Assembly (NCBI GenBank): GCA_937885465.1
Contig: CAKZZM010000159.1
Coordinates: forward strand, 1 to 24,912
Direction of reading: 5' to 3'
DNA: 24,912 bases
DNA from: an uncultured Bacteroidales bacterium
GTDB lineage: Bacteria; Bacteroidota; Bacteroidia; Bacteroidales; Paludibacteraceae
In this document: in pieces, positions 1-8,600 of the stretch
Layout: every line of letters starts with the position of its first letter
Numbering within the stretch: position 1 is the stretch's first letter
Program-made: the position numbers and the translations under genes
The notes under the pieces: model-generated
Database searches by the model: none
The model's input: the letters and a program-made list of their open reading frames with translations, nothing else
Told to the model about the DNA's origin: nothing

Positions 1-474
1 AAGGAGCGTATCCGCAGGGCAGGTAAGAAAATCAAAGAGGACAGTCCGCTAACCACACAAGACCTTGATACGGGGTTCAGGGTATTGAGACTCGACTCCA
101 CCAATATGGAAAATGTCTATTATGCGCCGCAAGACCTGTCCCAAGCCAACTTGTTCAACCAAGTGGATAATGTCAAAGACGGTCGCACAAGCGAAGACCT
201 GCTTTTCCAAGTTATGCTTGAACTCGGGGTGCCTCTTGATAGCAAGATTACCGTTCAGCAACTTGACGGCAAGACCGTCTATAATGTGGCAGACAATTTC
301 CTCATTGCCTGCTTTGACACCGGCGTTACTGACAGCGTAATCACCGCCATTGCCAAACAGCAACCGCAATATGCCACCCTGCGCGACTCAAGTTACGCCA
401 ACGACAGCACGGCTACTAACTTCGAACAAATTTTCAAGACCTACAGCCCCAACACTACTATCAAAACGCTGTAA
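1..474 (+). CDS. Type III restriction-modification system methyltransferase (Mod), C-terminal part
   Basis: The frame is open from the first base, so the gene begins outside the window; 157 residues remain before TAA. Mod subunits of type III systems methylate adenine in a short asymmetric site and set the specificity for the partner Res. The catalytic motifs and target-recognition region are not in view. The visible part matches the C-terminal region of Bacteroidota Mod proteins by recall: a basic ERIRRAGKKIKE stretch, then FRVLRLDSTNMENVYY, then a region with NFLIACFD and a late RDSSYAND motif. The assignment is supported by the full-length type III Res downstream, with a DUF1016 nuclease gene between them, an arrangement common in this phylum. 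The stop lies 8 bases before the first direct-repeat array. The family is fairly sure; the recognition sequence cannot be read. Confidence 0.9.
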   Translation, partial: KERIRRAGKKIKEDSPLTTQDLDTGFRVLRLDSTNMENVYYAPQDLSQANLFNQVDNVKDGRTSEDLLFQVMLELGVPLDSKITVQQLDGKTVYNVADNFLIACFDTGVTDSVITAIAKQQPQYATLRDSSYANDSTATNFEQIFKTYSPNTTIKTL

Positions 475-482
475 TAAAATCC

Positions 483-536
483 AAAGTCGCTTGGAAAAGT
501 GTACGGATTGCCAAAAAAGTCGCTTGGAAAAGTGTA
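483..536. repeat. Two-copy direct repeat, 33-bp period, upstream of the DUF1016 gene
   Basis: A 21-bp sequence (starts AAAGTCGCTTGG, ends AAAAGTGTA) occurs identically at 483-503 and 516-536, separated by 12 unrelated bases. It fills the gap between the Mod stop and the DUF1016 start. The downstream array has the same 33-bp period but a different repeat. Confidence 0.9.
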
Positions 537-554
537 ATAATACATTATAAATAT

Positions 555-1817
555 ATGAATATGAATAAAATAACAGATACGCCCCGGACTGTAGCAGAAA
601 GCAACTCATTACTGCCTATATCACAAGCGGTTAAAGTCATTAAAACCGCTATCTTGCAAAGTCAAGAACGCACAGTTAAAGGTGTAAATGCCAACCAATT
701 AGCATTGTATTTTTCTGTTGGTCGATATATATCGGAAAATTCTCGCATTCAGCAATGGGGAAGTGGCGCAATAGCAACCATTAGTCAACAACTGCAAAAA
801 GAACTTCCGGGACTAAGAGGATTTGGTGTTTCCAGTATTAGAAATATGCGCCAATTTTATGAAGATTGGAAGGATGTCATTTTTACGCAACCAACTAATA
901 TTGATAAAAATATAATTCAACAGCCGACGGCTGGTGAATTGAAAAACGAATTTCAACAGCCGATGGCTGGTGAAATTCAGTCGCCGATGGCGACTAATTT
1001 AGAGTTGACAATACAAGTATCTGAATTAGAGTTTGGTAAAAGCACTTTTGACATACAACATGCTTACGATTTCCTGTCAATCAGTTTTACACACCATATG
1101 GAAATTCTGTTTAAGACACAAACTCTTGAAGAACGACTTTTTTACATACAGAAAACGGCAGAATATAAGTGGGATAAATATAAATTGCGTGATATATTGA
1201 AGCAAGATTTGTATCACCACCAATCCCTTATGCCCAACAATTTCCTTGCTACTTTGCCCAAACATTCGCAGGCATTGAAAGCCATTGAAATGTTTAAAGA
1301 CGAATATCTATTGGACTACATCAATGTCGAGGAATTGAATGTACGCGACAAATCAGATATCGATGAAAAAATTGTAGAACAAGAGATTATCCACAATGTA
1401 AAAAATTTCATAATGATGTTTGGTAATGACTTTACATTTGTTGGTAACCAGTATCATTTAGAGAAGTTTGGCGAAAACGAATATGTGGATTTATTGTTCT
1501 ACAACAGAGAATTAGCATGTTTGGTAGCAGTGGAATTGAAGAAAGGAAAGTTCAAACCTGCGTATTTAGGGCAACTGCAATCATACTTAAAAATCCTCGA
1601 TACAGAGATTCGCAAGCCCAATGAGAATCCGTCGATAGGCATTATTTTATGTCGTGAAGCAAACAAGGCGTATGTGGAATTCGTTATTCAAGGCTATGAG
1701 AATCCAATGGGCGTTGCTACATATAAGACAACTGCCGATATGCCCGACCGTTTGCGCCGAACTCTGCCGGATATAGAAGCATTGAAAAAACTTATTTCGA
1801 ACAATGGAAATTTGTAA
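555..1817 (+). CDS. DUF1016 (YhcG-type) PDDEXK nuclease domain protein
   Basis: A 420-residue protein with the two-part layout of the DUF1016/YhcG family. An N-terminal helical domain (about residues 22-108, with LYFSVGRYISE and GFGVSSIRNMRQFY) is followed by a variable linker (112-150) and a C-terminal nuclease-like domain. The PD-(D/E)XK core is visible as D312 (VDLLFYN), then E327-L-K329 (VAVELKKGKFKP), then the family's YLGQLQSYL. The core residues appear intact, so it may be an active DNA nuclease, though the cellular role of the family is poorly defined. It is often found inside restriction-modification loci and here sits between mod and res. The linker contains three near-repeats (QQPTAGE, QQPMAGE, QSPMATN) encoded by palindromic DNA. 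I see no separate promoter ahead of it, so it is probably transcribed with mod. It is bracketed by two repeat arrays, suggesting insertion as a cassette. Family sure, function not. Confidence 0.9.
   Translation: MNMNKITDTPRTVAESNSLLPISQAVKVIKTAILQSQERTVKGVNANQLALYFSVGRYISENSRIQQWGSGAIATISQQLQKELPGLRGFGVSSIRNMRQFYEDWKDVIFTQPTNIDKNIIQQPTAGELKNEFQQPMAGEIQSPMATNLELTIQVSELEFGKSTFDIQHAYDFLSISFTHHMEILFKTQTLEERLFYIQKTAEYKWDKYKLRDILKQDLYHHQSLMPNNFLATLPKHSQALKAIEMFKDEYLLDYINVEELNVRDKSDIDEKIVEQEIIHNVKNFIMMFGNDFTFVGNQYHLEKFGENEYVDLLFYNRELACLVAVELKKGKFKPAYLGQLQSYLKILDTEIRKPNENPSIGIILCREANKAYVEFVIQGYENPMGVATYKTTADMPDRLRRTLPDIEALKKLISNNGNL
916..997. repeat. Three tandem short palindromes inside the DUF1016 linker
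   Basis: A 23-bp unit at 916-938 recurs at 952-974 with one difference, a 36-bp (12-codon) step. A third related copy lies at 978-997. Each holds an inverted repeat around a 3-base loop: CAGCC-GAC-GGCTG, CAGCC-GAT-GGCTG and AGTCGCC-GAT-GGCGACT. Changes in one arm are matched in the other. Reading frame is kept. Confidence 0.85.
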
Positions 1818-1819
1818 CC

Positions 1820-1907
1820 TTTTACTGCAATAACACACTAAATTATTGCGATTTTTACTGCAATAACACACTAAAAAAGCACGGATTTTACTGCAATAAC
1901 ACACTAA
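1820..1907. repeat. Three-copy direct repeat array, 22-bp repeats and 11-bp spacers
   Basis: Three identical 22-bp copies (starting TTTTACTGCAATAAC, ending ACACTAA) lie at 1820-1841, 1853-1874 and 1886-1907. The 11-bp spacers, 1842-1852 and 1875-1885, differ from each other. The array starts 2 bases after the DUF1016 stop and ends just before the promoter of the Res gene. Confidence 0.93.
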
Positions 1908-1921
1908 TCATATAATTAAAA

Positions 1922-1953
1922 TTTGCGTATTTAGTTTATTTACAATACTTTTG
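1922..1953 (+). promoter_or_regulatory. Predicted Bacteroidota-type promoter of the Res gene
   Basis: TTTG at 1922-1925 and TACTTTTG at 1946-1953 fit the -33/-7 consensus with a 20-base gap. Transcription would start near 1960, about 30 bases before the ATG. A second TACTTTTG at 1977-1984 is probably too close to the start codon to be the main promoter. Res may therefore be expressed independently of mod. Confidence 0.7.
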
Positions 1954-1988
1954 CAACGTAATTTGCTTAACCGTCATACTTTTGACCT

Positions 1989-4900
1989 ATGAAACTGCAA
2001 TTTAAGAAACAACAATATCAGCAGGATGCCGTGGAAAGCACCGTACAGGTGTTTAGCGGACAGCCCAACCAAGGCTTACAAGAGTATATCCTTGACCAAG
2101 GCAAATACTATATCGTTACCGCCGATGGGAAACGTGTTGAGGATAATCGTATCGCACACACGGAACAAGGCTACTCCAACCAAGAGGTGAAACTATCAGA
2201 CCCACAACTGTTAGATAATTTGCAGACCATACAGGCTGCCAATAACCTCAATATATCTTCCACATTGAGCAACAACCTCGGTCGTGTCGCTCTGGATATT
2301 GAGATGGAGACCGGCACAGGTAAGACATACGTCTATATCAAGACGATGTTTGAACTCAATAAACTCTATGGTTGGTCAAAGTTTATTGTTGTCGTACCGA
2401 GCATCGCCATCCGTGAGGGCGTGAAAAAATCCTTTGAGATTACCGAAGACCACTTCATGGAGGAATACGGCAAGAAGGCCCGCTATTTCATCTACAACTC
2501 CGACAACCTCACACAGATTGAGTCGTTCTCTACATCGAACGACATCTCCGTAATGATTATCAATACACAGGCTTTTGCTTCTTCACTCAAAGAGGGAGCG
2601 AACAACAAAGCCGCGCGTATCATCTACAGCAAGCGCGATGATTTCGGTTCGCGCCGTCCTATTGATGTGATTAGTGCCAACCGCCCAATCATCATCATGG
2701 ACGAACCGCAGAAGATGGGAGGCGCAGCCACACAAGCCGCACTCAAACAGTTCAAGCCGCTTTTCACCCTCAATTATTCCGCCACGCACAAAGATGTACA
2801 CAATCCTGTATATGTGCTTGACGCTCTTGACGCATTTAAGCAGAAACTCGTCAAGAAAATTGAGGTGATGGGCTTTGAACTGAAAAACATACAGGGACAG
2901 AACCGCTATCTGTTCTTGGAGAATATCGTCCTTTCCAAGAACCAACCCCCAATGGCTCGCCTTGATTATGAGTATCAGCTCAAAAGTGGCGGCATCAAAC
3001 GCCAAACAGCCAACTTCCGACAAGGTGATGATCTGTACTATCGTTCAAACGAGTTGAACGAGTACCAAAACTGCCGTATTCAAGAGATTCTGCCGCTCCG
3101 CAATATGATTGTGCTTTCCGATGGTACGGAACTGCACATCGGCGAAGCTATGGGTAATGTCACAGCCGAACACAAGGCTCGCATACAGATACGCGAAACT
3201 ATCCTTGCACACTTGCGCAAAGAGCAGGTCAACTTCCACAAAGGAATAAAGACGCTGTCCTTATTCTTCCTTGATGAAGTCAAGAACTACCGTCTGTATG
3301 ATGATGAAGGCAATCAGTTGCTTGGCATATACGGAAAGATTTTTGAGGAGGAATACCAAAACATCTACAGCGATTTCCGGGAACTCAACGACCCCGATTA
3401 TTCTTCCTACCTTGCAGAGATTGCACCGCAAGCAACCCACACCGGATATTTCTCCATAGACGGCAAAGGTCGCGCTGTCAATAGTGAGGTCAAACGTGGT
3501 GAGACCTTCTCAGATGATATTTCCGCTTACGACCTTATCCTCAAAAACAAGGAACGGCTGTTGAGCTTCAACGAGCCGGTACGCTTCATATTCTCACACT
3601 CCGCTTTACGTGAGGGATGGGATAACCCCAATGTGTTCCAGATATGTTCGCTCCGTCAGTCCAACAGTGCCACACAGAAACGGCAGGAGGTTGGTCGTGG
3701 CTTACGCCTCTGCGTGAACAATGCCGGTATTCGCCAAGACATGGAAACGCTTGGCGAAAACAGCGTGCAGAACATAAACAAACTGACGGTTATCGCCAGC
3801 GAAGGCTATGCTGATTTCGTTGGCGCACTCCAAACTGAAATTCGTGATAACCTCTACGACCGCCCCAAGAAAGCAACACCAAAATTCTTCGAAGGGAAGA
3901 ACGTTAAGATTGCAGGGCAGGAAAAGCCGTATAAGATTACGGAGGCAGATGCCAATTCTATTTTCTTACATCTTGCGATGAACGGCTATATTACGCCCCA
4001 AGGCGAAGTGCAAGAAAAATTCCGCAAAGACCTTACCGCCGAAACGCTCCCTGCATTGCCTGACAATCTTGCGCCACTCACCGATGTCGTTTACAAGTTG
4101 GTACAGAGTATCTACGACCCATCGGCTCTTGATGGTATGATAGAAAACGGCAACAAGCCTACCGTCACCAACAACTTGAACGACAACGCCAAGAAGAAAG
4201 AGTGGTTGGAACTATGGAACAAACTCAATCACAAGTACGCTTACACCGTTACTTTCGATTCAGAGCAGCTGATTGAAAAGAGCGTAATTCATATTGATAC
4301 GAAACTGCAAGTTAGCGAGCTATCTTACAGAAAAACGGTCGGTGAACAGCAGGACGGAGTAGATATTGTTACTACCGGCACCGGTGAGAACATTGTCAAG
4401 GTCAAAGTCGTAACTCGCGTTAAGTACGACCTTATCGGTCAGATTGCCAAAGGCACTATGCTCACGCGCAAGACAGTCGCTACCATACTTTCCAAGATAC
4501 GCCCGCAAAAATTCGCAATGTACCAACTCAATCCGGAAGAGTTTATCTCATCTGTTATCAAGCTAATTAACGAGCAGAAAGCCACAATGATTGTTGAACA
4601 TATCCGCTACAATCAAGTGGAGGGCAGTTACGATACAAGTATCTTCACGGAGGAGAAACACCAAGACTACAGCAAGGCATATCAAGCAGCAAAGAGCATA
4701 CAAGATTATGTCTTTACCGATGGATATGCAAAAGATGGTCAAAGCGTGGAGCGAGAGCTGGCAGAGGCACTTGACCACGCAGCCGAAGTTGTTGTTTATG
4801 CCAAACTGCCCAAAGGCTTCCACATCCCGACACCGGTTGGCAATTACTCCCCTGACTGGGCTATAGCTTTCAAAGAGGGAATGGTGCAACACGTGTACTT

Positions 4901-5072
4901 TATCGCTGAAACGAAAGGCTCACTTGACTCCTTGCAACTCAAACCTATTGAGCAGGCAAAGATACGTTGCGCTGAAAAGTTATTCAATAACCTCCCTGCC
5001 AACATCAACATACACTACGCAGCGGTCAAGAACTTTGACACCCTGCTCAAAGCCGTAAACGGAGTAGTTTAA
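1989..5072 (+). CDS. Type III restriction endonuclease, Res subunit
   Basis: A 1027-residue, full-length Res protein: an ATP-driven superfamily 2 helicase/translocase fused to a nuclease, cutting DNA with its Mod partner. Helicase motifs are clear: Walker A METGTGKT at 106-113, DEPQ (motif II) at 238-241, NYSATH (motif III) at about 262-267, and QEVGRGLRL (motif VI) at 566-574. The C-terminal nuclease shows SPDWAIAF with D956, then E974-T-K976 in IAETKGS, a complete PD...(D/E)xK set. No frameshift or missing motif is seen, so it is probably functional if the truncated upstream Mod is intact outside the window. The ATG follows a good -33/-7 promoter. The stop overlaps the stem of a terminator-like hairpin. 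Confidence 0.96.
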   Translation: MKLQFKKQQYQQDAVESTVQVFSGQPNQGLQEYILDQGKYYIVTADGKRVEDNRIAHTEQGYSNQEVKLSDPQLLDNLQTIQAANNLNISSTLSNNLGRVALDIEMETGTGKTYVYIKTMFELNKLYGWSKFIVVVPSIAIREGVKKSFEITEDHFMEEYGKKARYFIYNSDNLTQIESFSTSNDISVMIINTQAFASSLKEGANNKAARIIYSKRDDFGSRRPIDVISANRPIIIMDEPQKMGGAATQAALKQFKPLFTLNYSATHKDVHNPVYVLDALDAFKQKLVKKIEVMGFELKNIQGQNRYLFLENIVLSKNQPPMARLDYEYQLKSGGIKRQTANFRQGDDLYYRSNELNEYQNCRIQEILPLRNMIVLSDGTELHIGEAMGNVTAEHKARIQIRETILAHLRKEQVNFHKGIKTLSLFFLDEVKNYRLYDDEGNQLLGIYGKIFEEEYQNIYSDFRELNDPDYSSYLAEIAPQATHTGYFSIDGKGRAVNSEVKRGETFSDDISAYDLILKNKERLLSFNEPVRFIFSHSALREGWDNPNVFQICSLRQSNSATQKRQEVGRGLRLCVNNAGIRQDMETLGENSVQNINKLTVIASEGYADFVGALQTEIRDNLYDRPKKATPKFFEGKNVKIAGQEKPYKITEADANSIFLHLAMNGYITPQGEVQEKFRKDLTAETLPALPDNLAPLTDVVYKLVQSIYDPSALDGMIENGNKPTVTNNLNDNAKKKEWLELWNKLNHKYAYTVTFDSEQLIEKSVIHIDTKLQVSELSYRKTVGEQQDGVDIVTTGTGENIVKVKVVTRVKYDLIGQIAKGTMLTRKTVATILSKIRPQKFAMYQLNPEEFISSVIKLINEQKATMIVEHIRYNQVEGSYDTSIFTEEKHQDYSKAYQAAKSIQDYVFTDGYAKDGQSVERELAEALDHAAEVVVYAKLPKGFHIPTPVGNYSPDWAIAFKEGMVQHVYFIAETKGSLDSLQLKPIEQAKIRCAEKLFNNLPANINIHYAAVKNFDTLLKAVNGVV

Positions 5073-5104
5073 CCAAAAATGGTCTAATGACCGTTTTGGG
5101 TTTA
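5071..5104 (+). terminator. Terminator-like palindrome after the Res gene (repeat copy 1)
   Basis: AAAATGGTC (5076-5084) and GACCGTTTT (5089-5097) form a 9-bp stem with one U-G pair around a TAAT loop. AACC/GGTT extends it past one mismatch, so the stop codon is within the stem. The 27-bp segment 5076-5102 recurs inverted at 15211-15237. Confidence 0.6.
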
Positions 5105-5126
5105 TATGAGAAAAATAAATAAACTC

Positions 5127-5156
5127 TTGTACAAGTCAAAAAATGTCGTACTTTTG
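5127..5156 (+). promoter_or_regulatory. Predicted Bacteroidota-type promoter of the leader and surface-protein operon
   Basis: TTG at 5127-5129 and TACTTTTG at 5149-5156 are separated by 19 bases and match the -33/-7 consensus. The start would be near 5163, about 475 bases ahead of the first start codon, giving a very long leader. Confidence 0.72.
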
Positions 5157-5162
5157 CAGCGC

Positions 5163-5537
5163 ACTTTAGGAGCGCGAGCATCATGCTCGCGACCGGAGCA
5201 AGGAAAGTATATAACAGAATTTGTTATATAGAAGCGCAAAACGGAAGTTTTGTAGTATTCTGCCCACGTCGAGGGAATGTGTCCTTAACGCGGGAGGGGT
5301 ACTGGACATATTGAAAAGGCGTCTTTAGCACTTTGTTTTGGCTGGTTAGAATCTGGTAAATTCGTAAATTCCAAAACATTGCAGCACAAGATGTCCTCGG
5401 GTATGTATATACGTTGTGGGCGCATATCGCGTACCATTTTATACATACGGCGTGGGCTACGTGTTGCTTGTTCGGAATTGAAGGCAATACCAGAGCCTTA
5501 ACCAGCGGAACAGCAAGATTGCAGTCCCGCTTTTTTG
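5163..5537 (+). ncRNA. Candidate structured leader RNA, family not recognised
   Basis: No credible protein is encoded in this long gap, but it is dense in stems. I see: an 8-bp stem with TCA loop (5173-5191); a 9-bp stem, TATATAACA/TGTTATATA (5208-5230); CAAAAC-GGAA-GTTTTG with a GNRA-type loop (5237-5252); a two-segment hairpin with GGCGTCTT (5318-5325) against 5388-5396 and TGTTTTGG (5334-5341) against CCAAAACA (5371-5378); and a 9-bp stem, GTATGTATA (5401-5409) against TATACATAC (5440-5448). A terminator hairpin closes it. It could be a free-standing small RNA, a cis-acting riboregulator, or both. The exact 5' end is inferred from the promoter. Ligand or target is unknown. Confidence 0.5.
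5504..5537 (+). terminator. Intrinsic terminator or attenuator in the operon leader
   Basis: AGCGG (5504-5508) pairs with CCGCT (5527-5531), then AC with GT and GCA with TGC across two 1x1 mismatches, closing an AGAT loop. Six T's follow from 5531 and the stretch continues TTTGTTTTG. It lies about 100 bases before the surface-protein gene, so transcription into the operon must pass it. An alternative pairing, ATACCA (5487-5492) with TGGTAT (5544-5549), encloses the hairpin. Confidence 0.65.
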
Positions 5538-5639
5538 TTTTGTTGGTATAAGCGTCACATAACGCCACCGGCTTTGAGAAAATCATAAAAACCAATCCCC
5601 GAAGGTGTAAGAGGGGGTATCCAAATAATTCATTTACTT

Positions 5640-8600
5640 ATGAAAAGAAAAATTTTATTTTTGACATGCGCATTATGCGCTTTGTTTACATGCACATCTG
5701 TGCAAGCGGAAGTATTATCGCAAGTAACTTATACTGTTCGTTTGAATCCGAACTCCGTGGATTGGGAAACTGCCTATGCCTATGTATGGACAGGCAGCAC
5801 CGATGCATATGATGCTTATGAAAAATATGCGTATGGTTACTCGTATGGCACTGAACCTGTTATCTGGGGACAGCAGGCGCATATAGACGAAGAGGGTTGG
5901 TTCTCCGTCTCTTTCCAGATAGAAGAGAATACGCCTTATCATGTAGGTTGGATGGAAAATACAACTAATTATAGTTATCCAAACAATAACTATCTCCTCA
6001 CCAATCAAACCGGTTCTATATGTACGGAATTCAATAGTAATGGCAATCTTCAAGCGACCACCTGCAAAAGCCTCCTCCCGGACGAAACAAACACCTACAC
6101 CGTACATGTAGCTACAGCAGGGACTTTCGGGCAGGTACTCGTACAGGCATTAGGAACCAAGACATGGACCGATGTATTAGCTCTTACCGTCACCGGCACG
6201 CTCAATGAAGCGGATATGCAGTACCTCGGTCGTATGACCAATTTGCAGATATTGGATCTCTCAGGCACGAACATCACAAGCATCGGCGGTTGCAAGGATA
6301 TGTCCAAATTATCAAAAGTCACGCTGCCTACTACTTGTATCCAAGTCAACGACAATGCTTTCTATGGCTGCAAACGGCTGCGTTCCATCAATTTGGATAA
6401 TATAGAATCCATCGGCAATTTCGCTTTCAACAATTGTCTAAATTTGACCTCTCTGACTATGCCAAAAGTACTCTCTGTTGGCAATTATGCATTTGCAATG
6501 AATGATGATTATTATTTCTATTCTTCGTCTTCTTCTACCTCAACACTGGAGACTGTGTCTATGCCACTTGTGCAAACCATTGGCAACTACGCTTTTAGTA
6601 GTAATCCAAATCTGGCTTCTATTACTATGCCACTTGTTACTTCTATCGGCCAATATGCTTTCTATAACTGCTATGCCTTGACGCAAGTAGACTTGTCCAA
6701 TGTAACCGGTTTAGGACAAGGTGCATTCTATATGTATCAAACAAGTCAGTATGTAAACGGACAAGATGTAACAGTCGGTGGTAATTTGCAATCCGTTACT
6801 CTTTCCGATGAATTGGAAGTTATTCCTAAAAACTGCTTCTACGGCTGCGACAAACTCACCTCTATTACTTTCCCCGCCGCATTAAAGGAAATAGGCGAGC
6901 AAGCCATACCGTATCTTACCAATGTGCAACTGCCGGCAGGAGTAACAACAGTAGGTAACGGCAACTTCACCAATGCCACCTCTATTACTATCCCGGCATC
7001 GGTGACATCGTGGGCATCGTTCTCGTCATCATGGAAAGATGTCTATTGCTATGTGGTAGCACCGCTTACTTTCAGCGTATTCAACACCTCTGAGGCAGCC
7101 GGCATGACCCTGCATGTCCCTTCTATCAGTCTTGCAGCCTATAAACTCCATGACAACTGGTATCAGTTCGGACAAATCCTGCCGATTGATGGAAATATAT
7201 CGGAGTTGAATATCAATAGCGATCTCCTGCTCTCAACTACGGATGGTATAGCATCTAAAGCTAATCTAACCATTAATGATGGTGCCGCACTGACTATGAG
7301 TGCAAGCAAAGCCTTGGCACTGGGGAACTATGTGCAAGAGATAGGTTCTATGCCGAAGCAATATAGTTACGGTTACTATTATGATACTAATGATAATGAG
7401 TATTACTATTCCTACACCTATATCCCTTACACCGGCATTCTGCTCGCCAACTCACCGATGACGGCAGATGCAGTCTCCGTCAAATTAGTACCTTATTCCA
7501 ATCAGTGGAACTTCTTCTCCTTGCCGTTTGATGTCAATATGGCGGATATCACTATCGGCACAGAGGGAACGGGTACAGTAGGTACCTCCCAATGGGTGAT
7601 CCGTGAGTATTCGGGAGCCAACCGTGCTTCCGGCAATGGCGAGACATGGAATAACGTGCCCGCCAACGGCGTACTGCAAGCACATAAGGGATATATCCTA
7701 TACTGGGTAGTGGAAGGAAGTGGCTCATATAAGAACAATTCAACCTCTTCTTCCGCAACACTTCTCTATTACTTTAACATGCCTGCTGTTAATAACAGCC
7801 ACTTGCAGGACATCTTTGCCACCAACGATGTAGCAGTACCGCTGACGGAGTACTCTGCCGAGTTCCCGCAGAACCGCAGTTGGAACCTCGTGGGCAATCC
7901 CTATCCCTGCTCGTTCGATATTCAACAAATGGATTTCGAAGCACCTATCACTACTTGGAACGGCAGCGGCTATACCGCCTACTCGCCTTTAGATGATGAC
8001 TATACACTCCGCCCGGCAGAAGGCTTCTTCCTGCAAGCTCCACAAGGTACAACAGCGATTACGTTCCATAAAGAAGGACGCTCGGCTGTCAATTATCAAG
8101 AAGTATCGCAAGAGGATGATAAAGATGATTACTATTATTACGCCCCAAGACGCGCTAAAGCAAACAATGCAACCCGCAAGGTATTCAATTTTACCCTCTC
8201 CAATGCCTACTATTCCGACCGCGCCCGTTTAGTGCTCAACGAAAACGCTTCGGCTGACTACGAACTCACACGCGATGCCGCGAAGATGCTCTCAACCGAC
8301 AAGACTATTCCCCAACTCTATATTACTGACAATGGCATCCATTATGCCATCAACGAGCGTCCGGAACAAAGCAATTATGTATTAGGTGCTTATTTCGGAG
8401 CAGCGGGTGAATATACACTTCACGTCAATATGCCGCAAACCGAAGACCGCCGAATTATTCTTGTAGATAACGAAACGCTCAACAGTACGGACTTGAGTAA
8501 CGAAGATTATACGTTTACCACGGAAGCAGGTACATTCAACAGCCGCTTTTCTGTCTCGTTTATCAAGCGTATACCAACCGGTTTAGAGGAGACACAAGAC

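Noticed and set aside
1820..1907. CRISPR array
   Set aside because: Repeats of 22 bp with 11-bp spacers are too short, only three copies exist, and no cas gene is in the window.
1977..1984. Second TACTTTTG box as the main Res promoter
   Set aside because: It lies 5 bases before the ATG and its nearest -33 candidate is 23 bases away; the upstream box has better spacing.
5224..5595. 123-residue reading frame on the - strand across the structured leader
   Set aside because: It lies antisense to a region of hairpins including the terminator, shows no domain or signal sequence, and has no promoter on that strand. It is probably a by-product of RNA structure.
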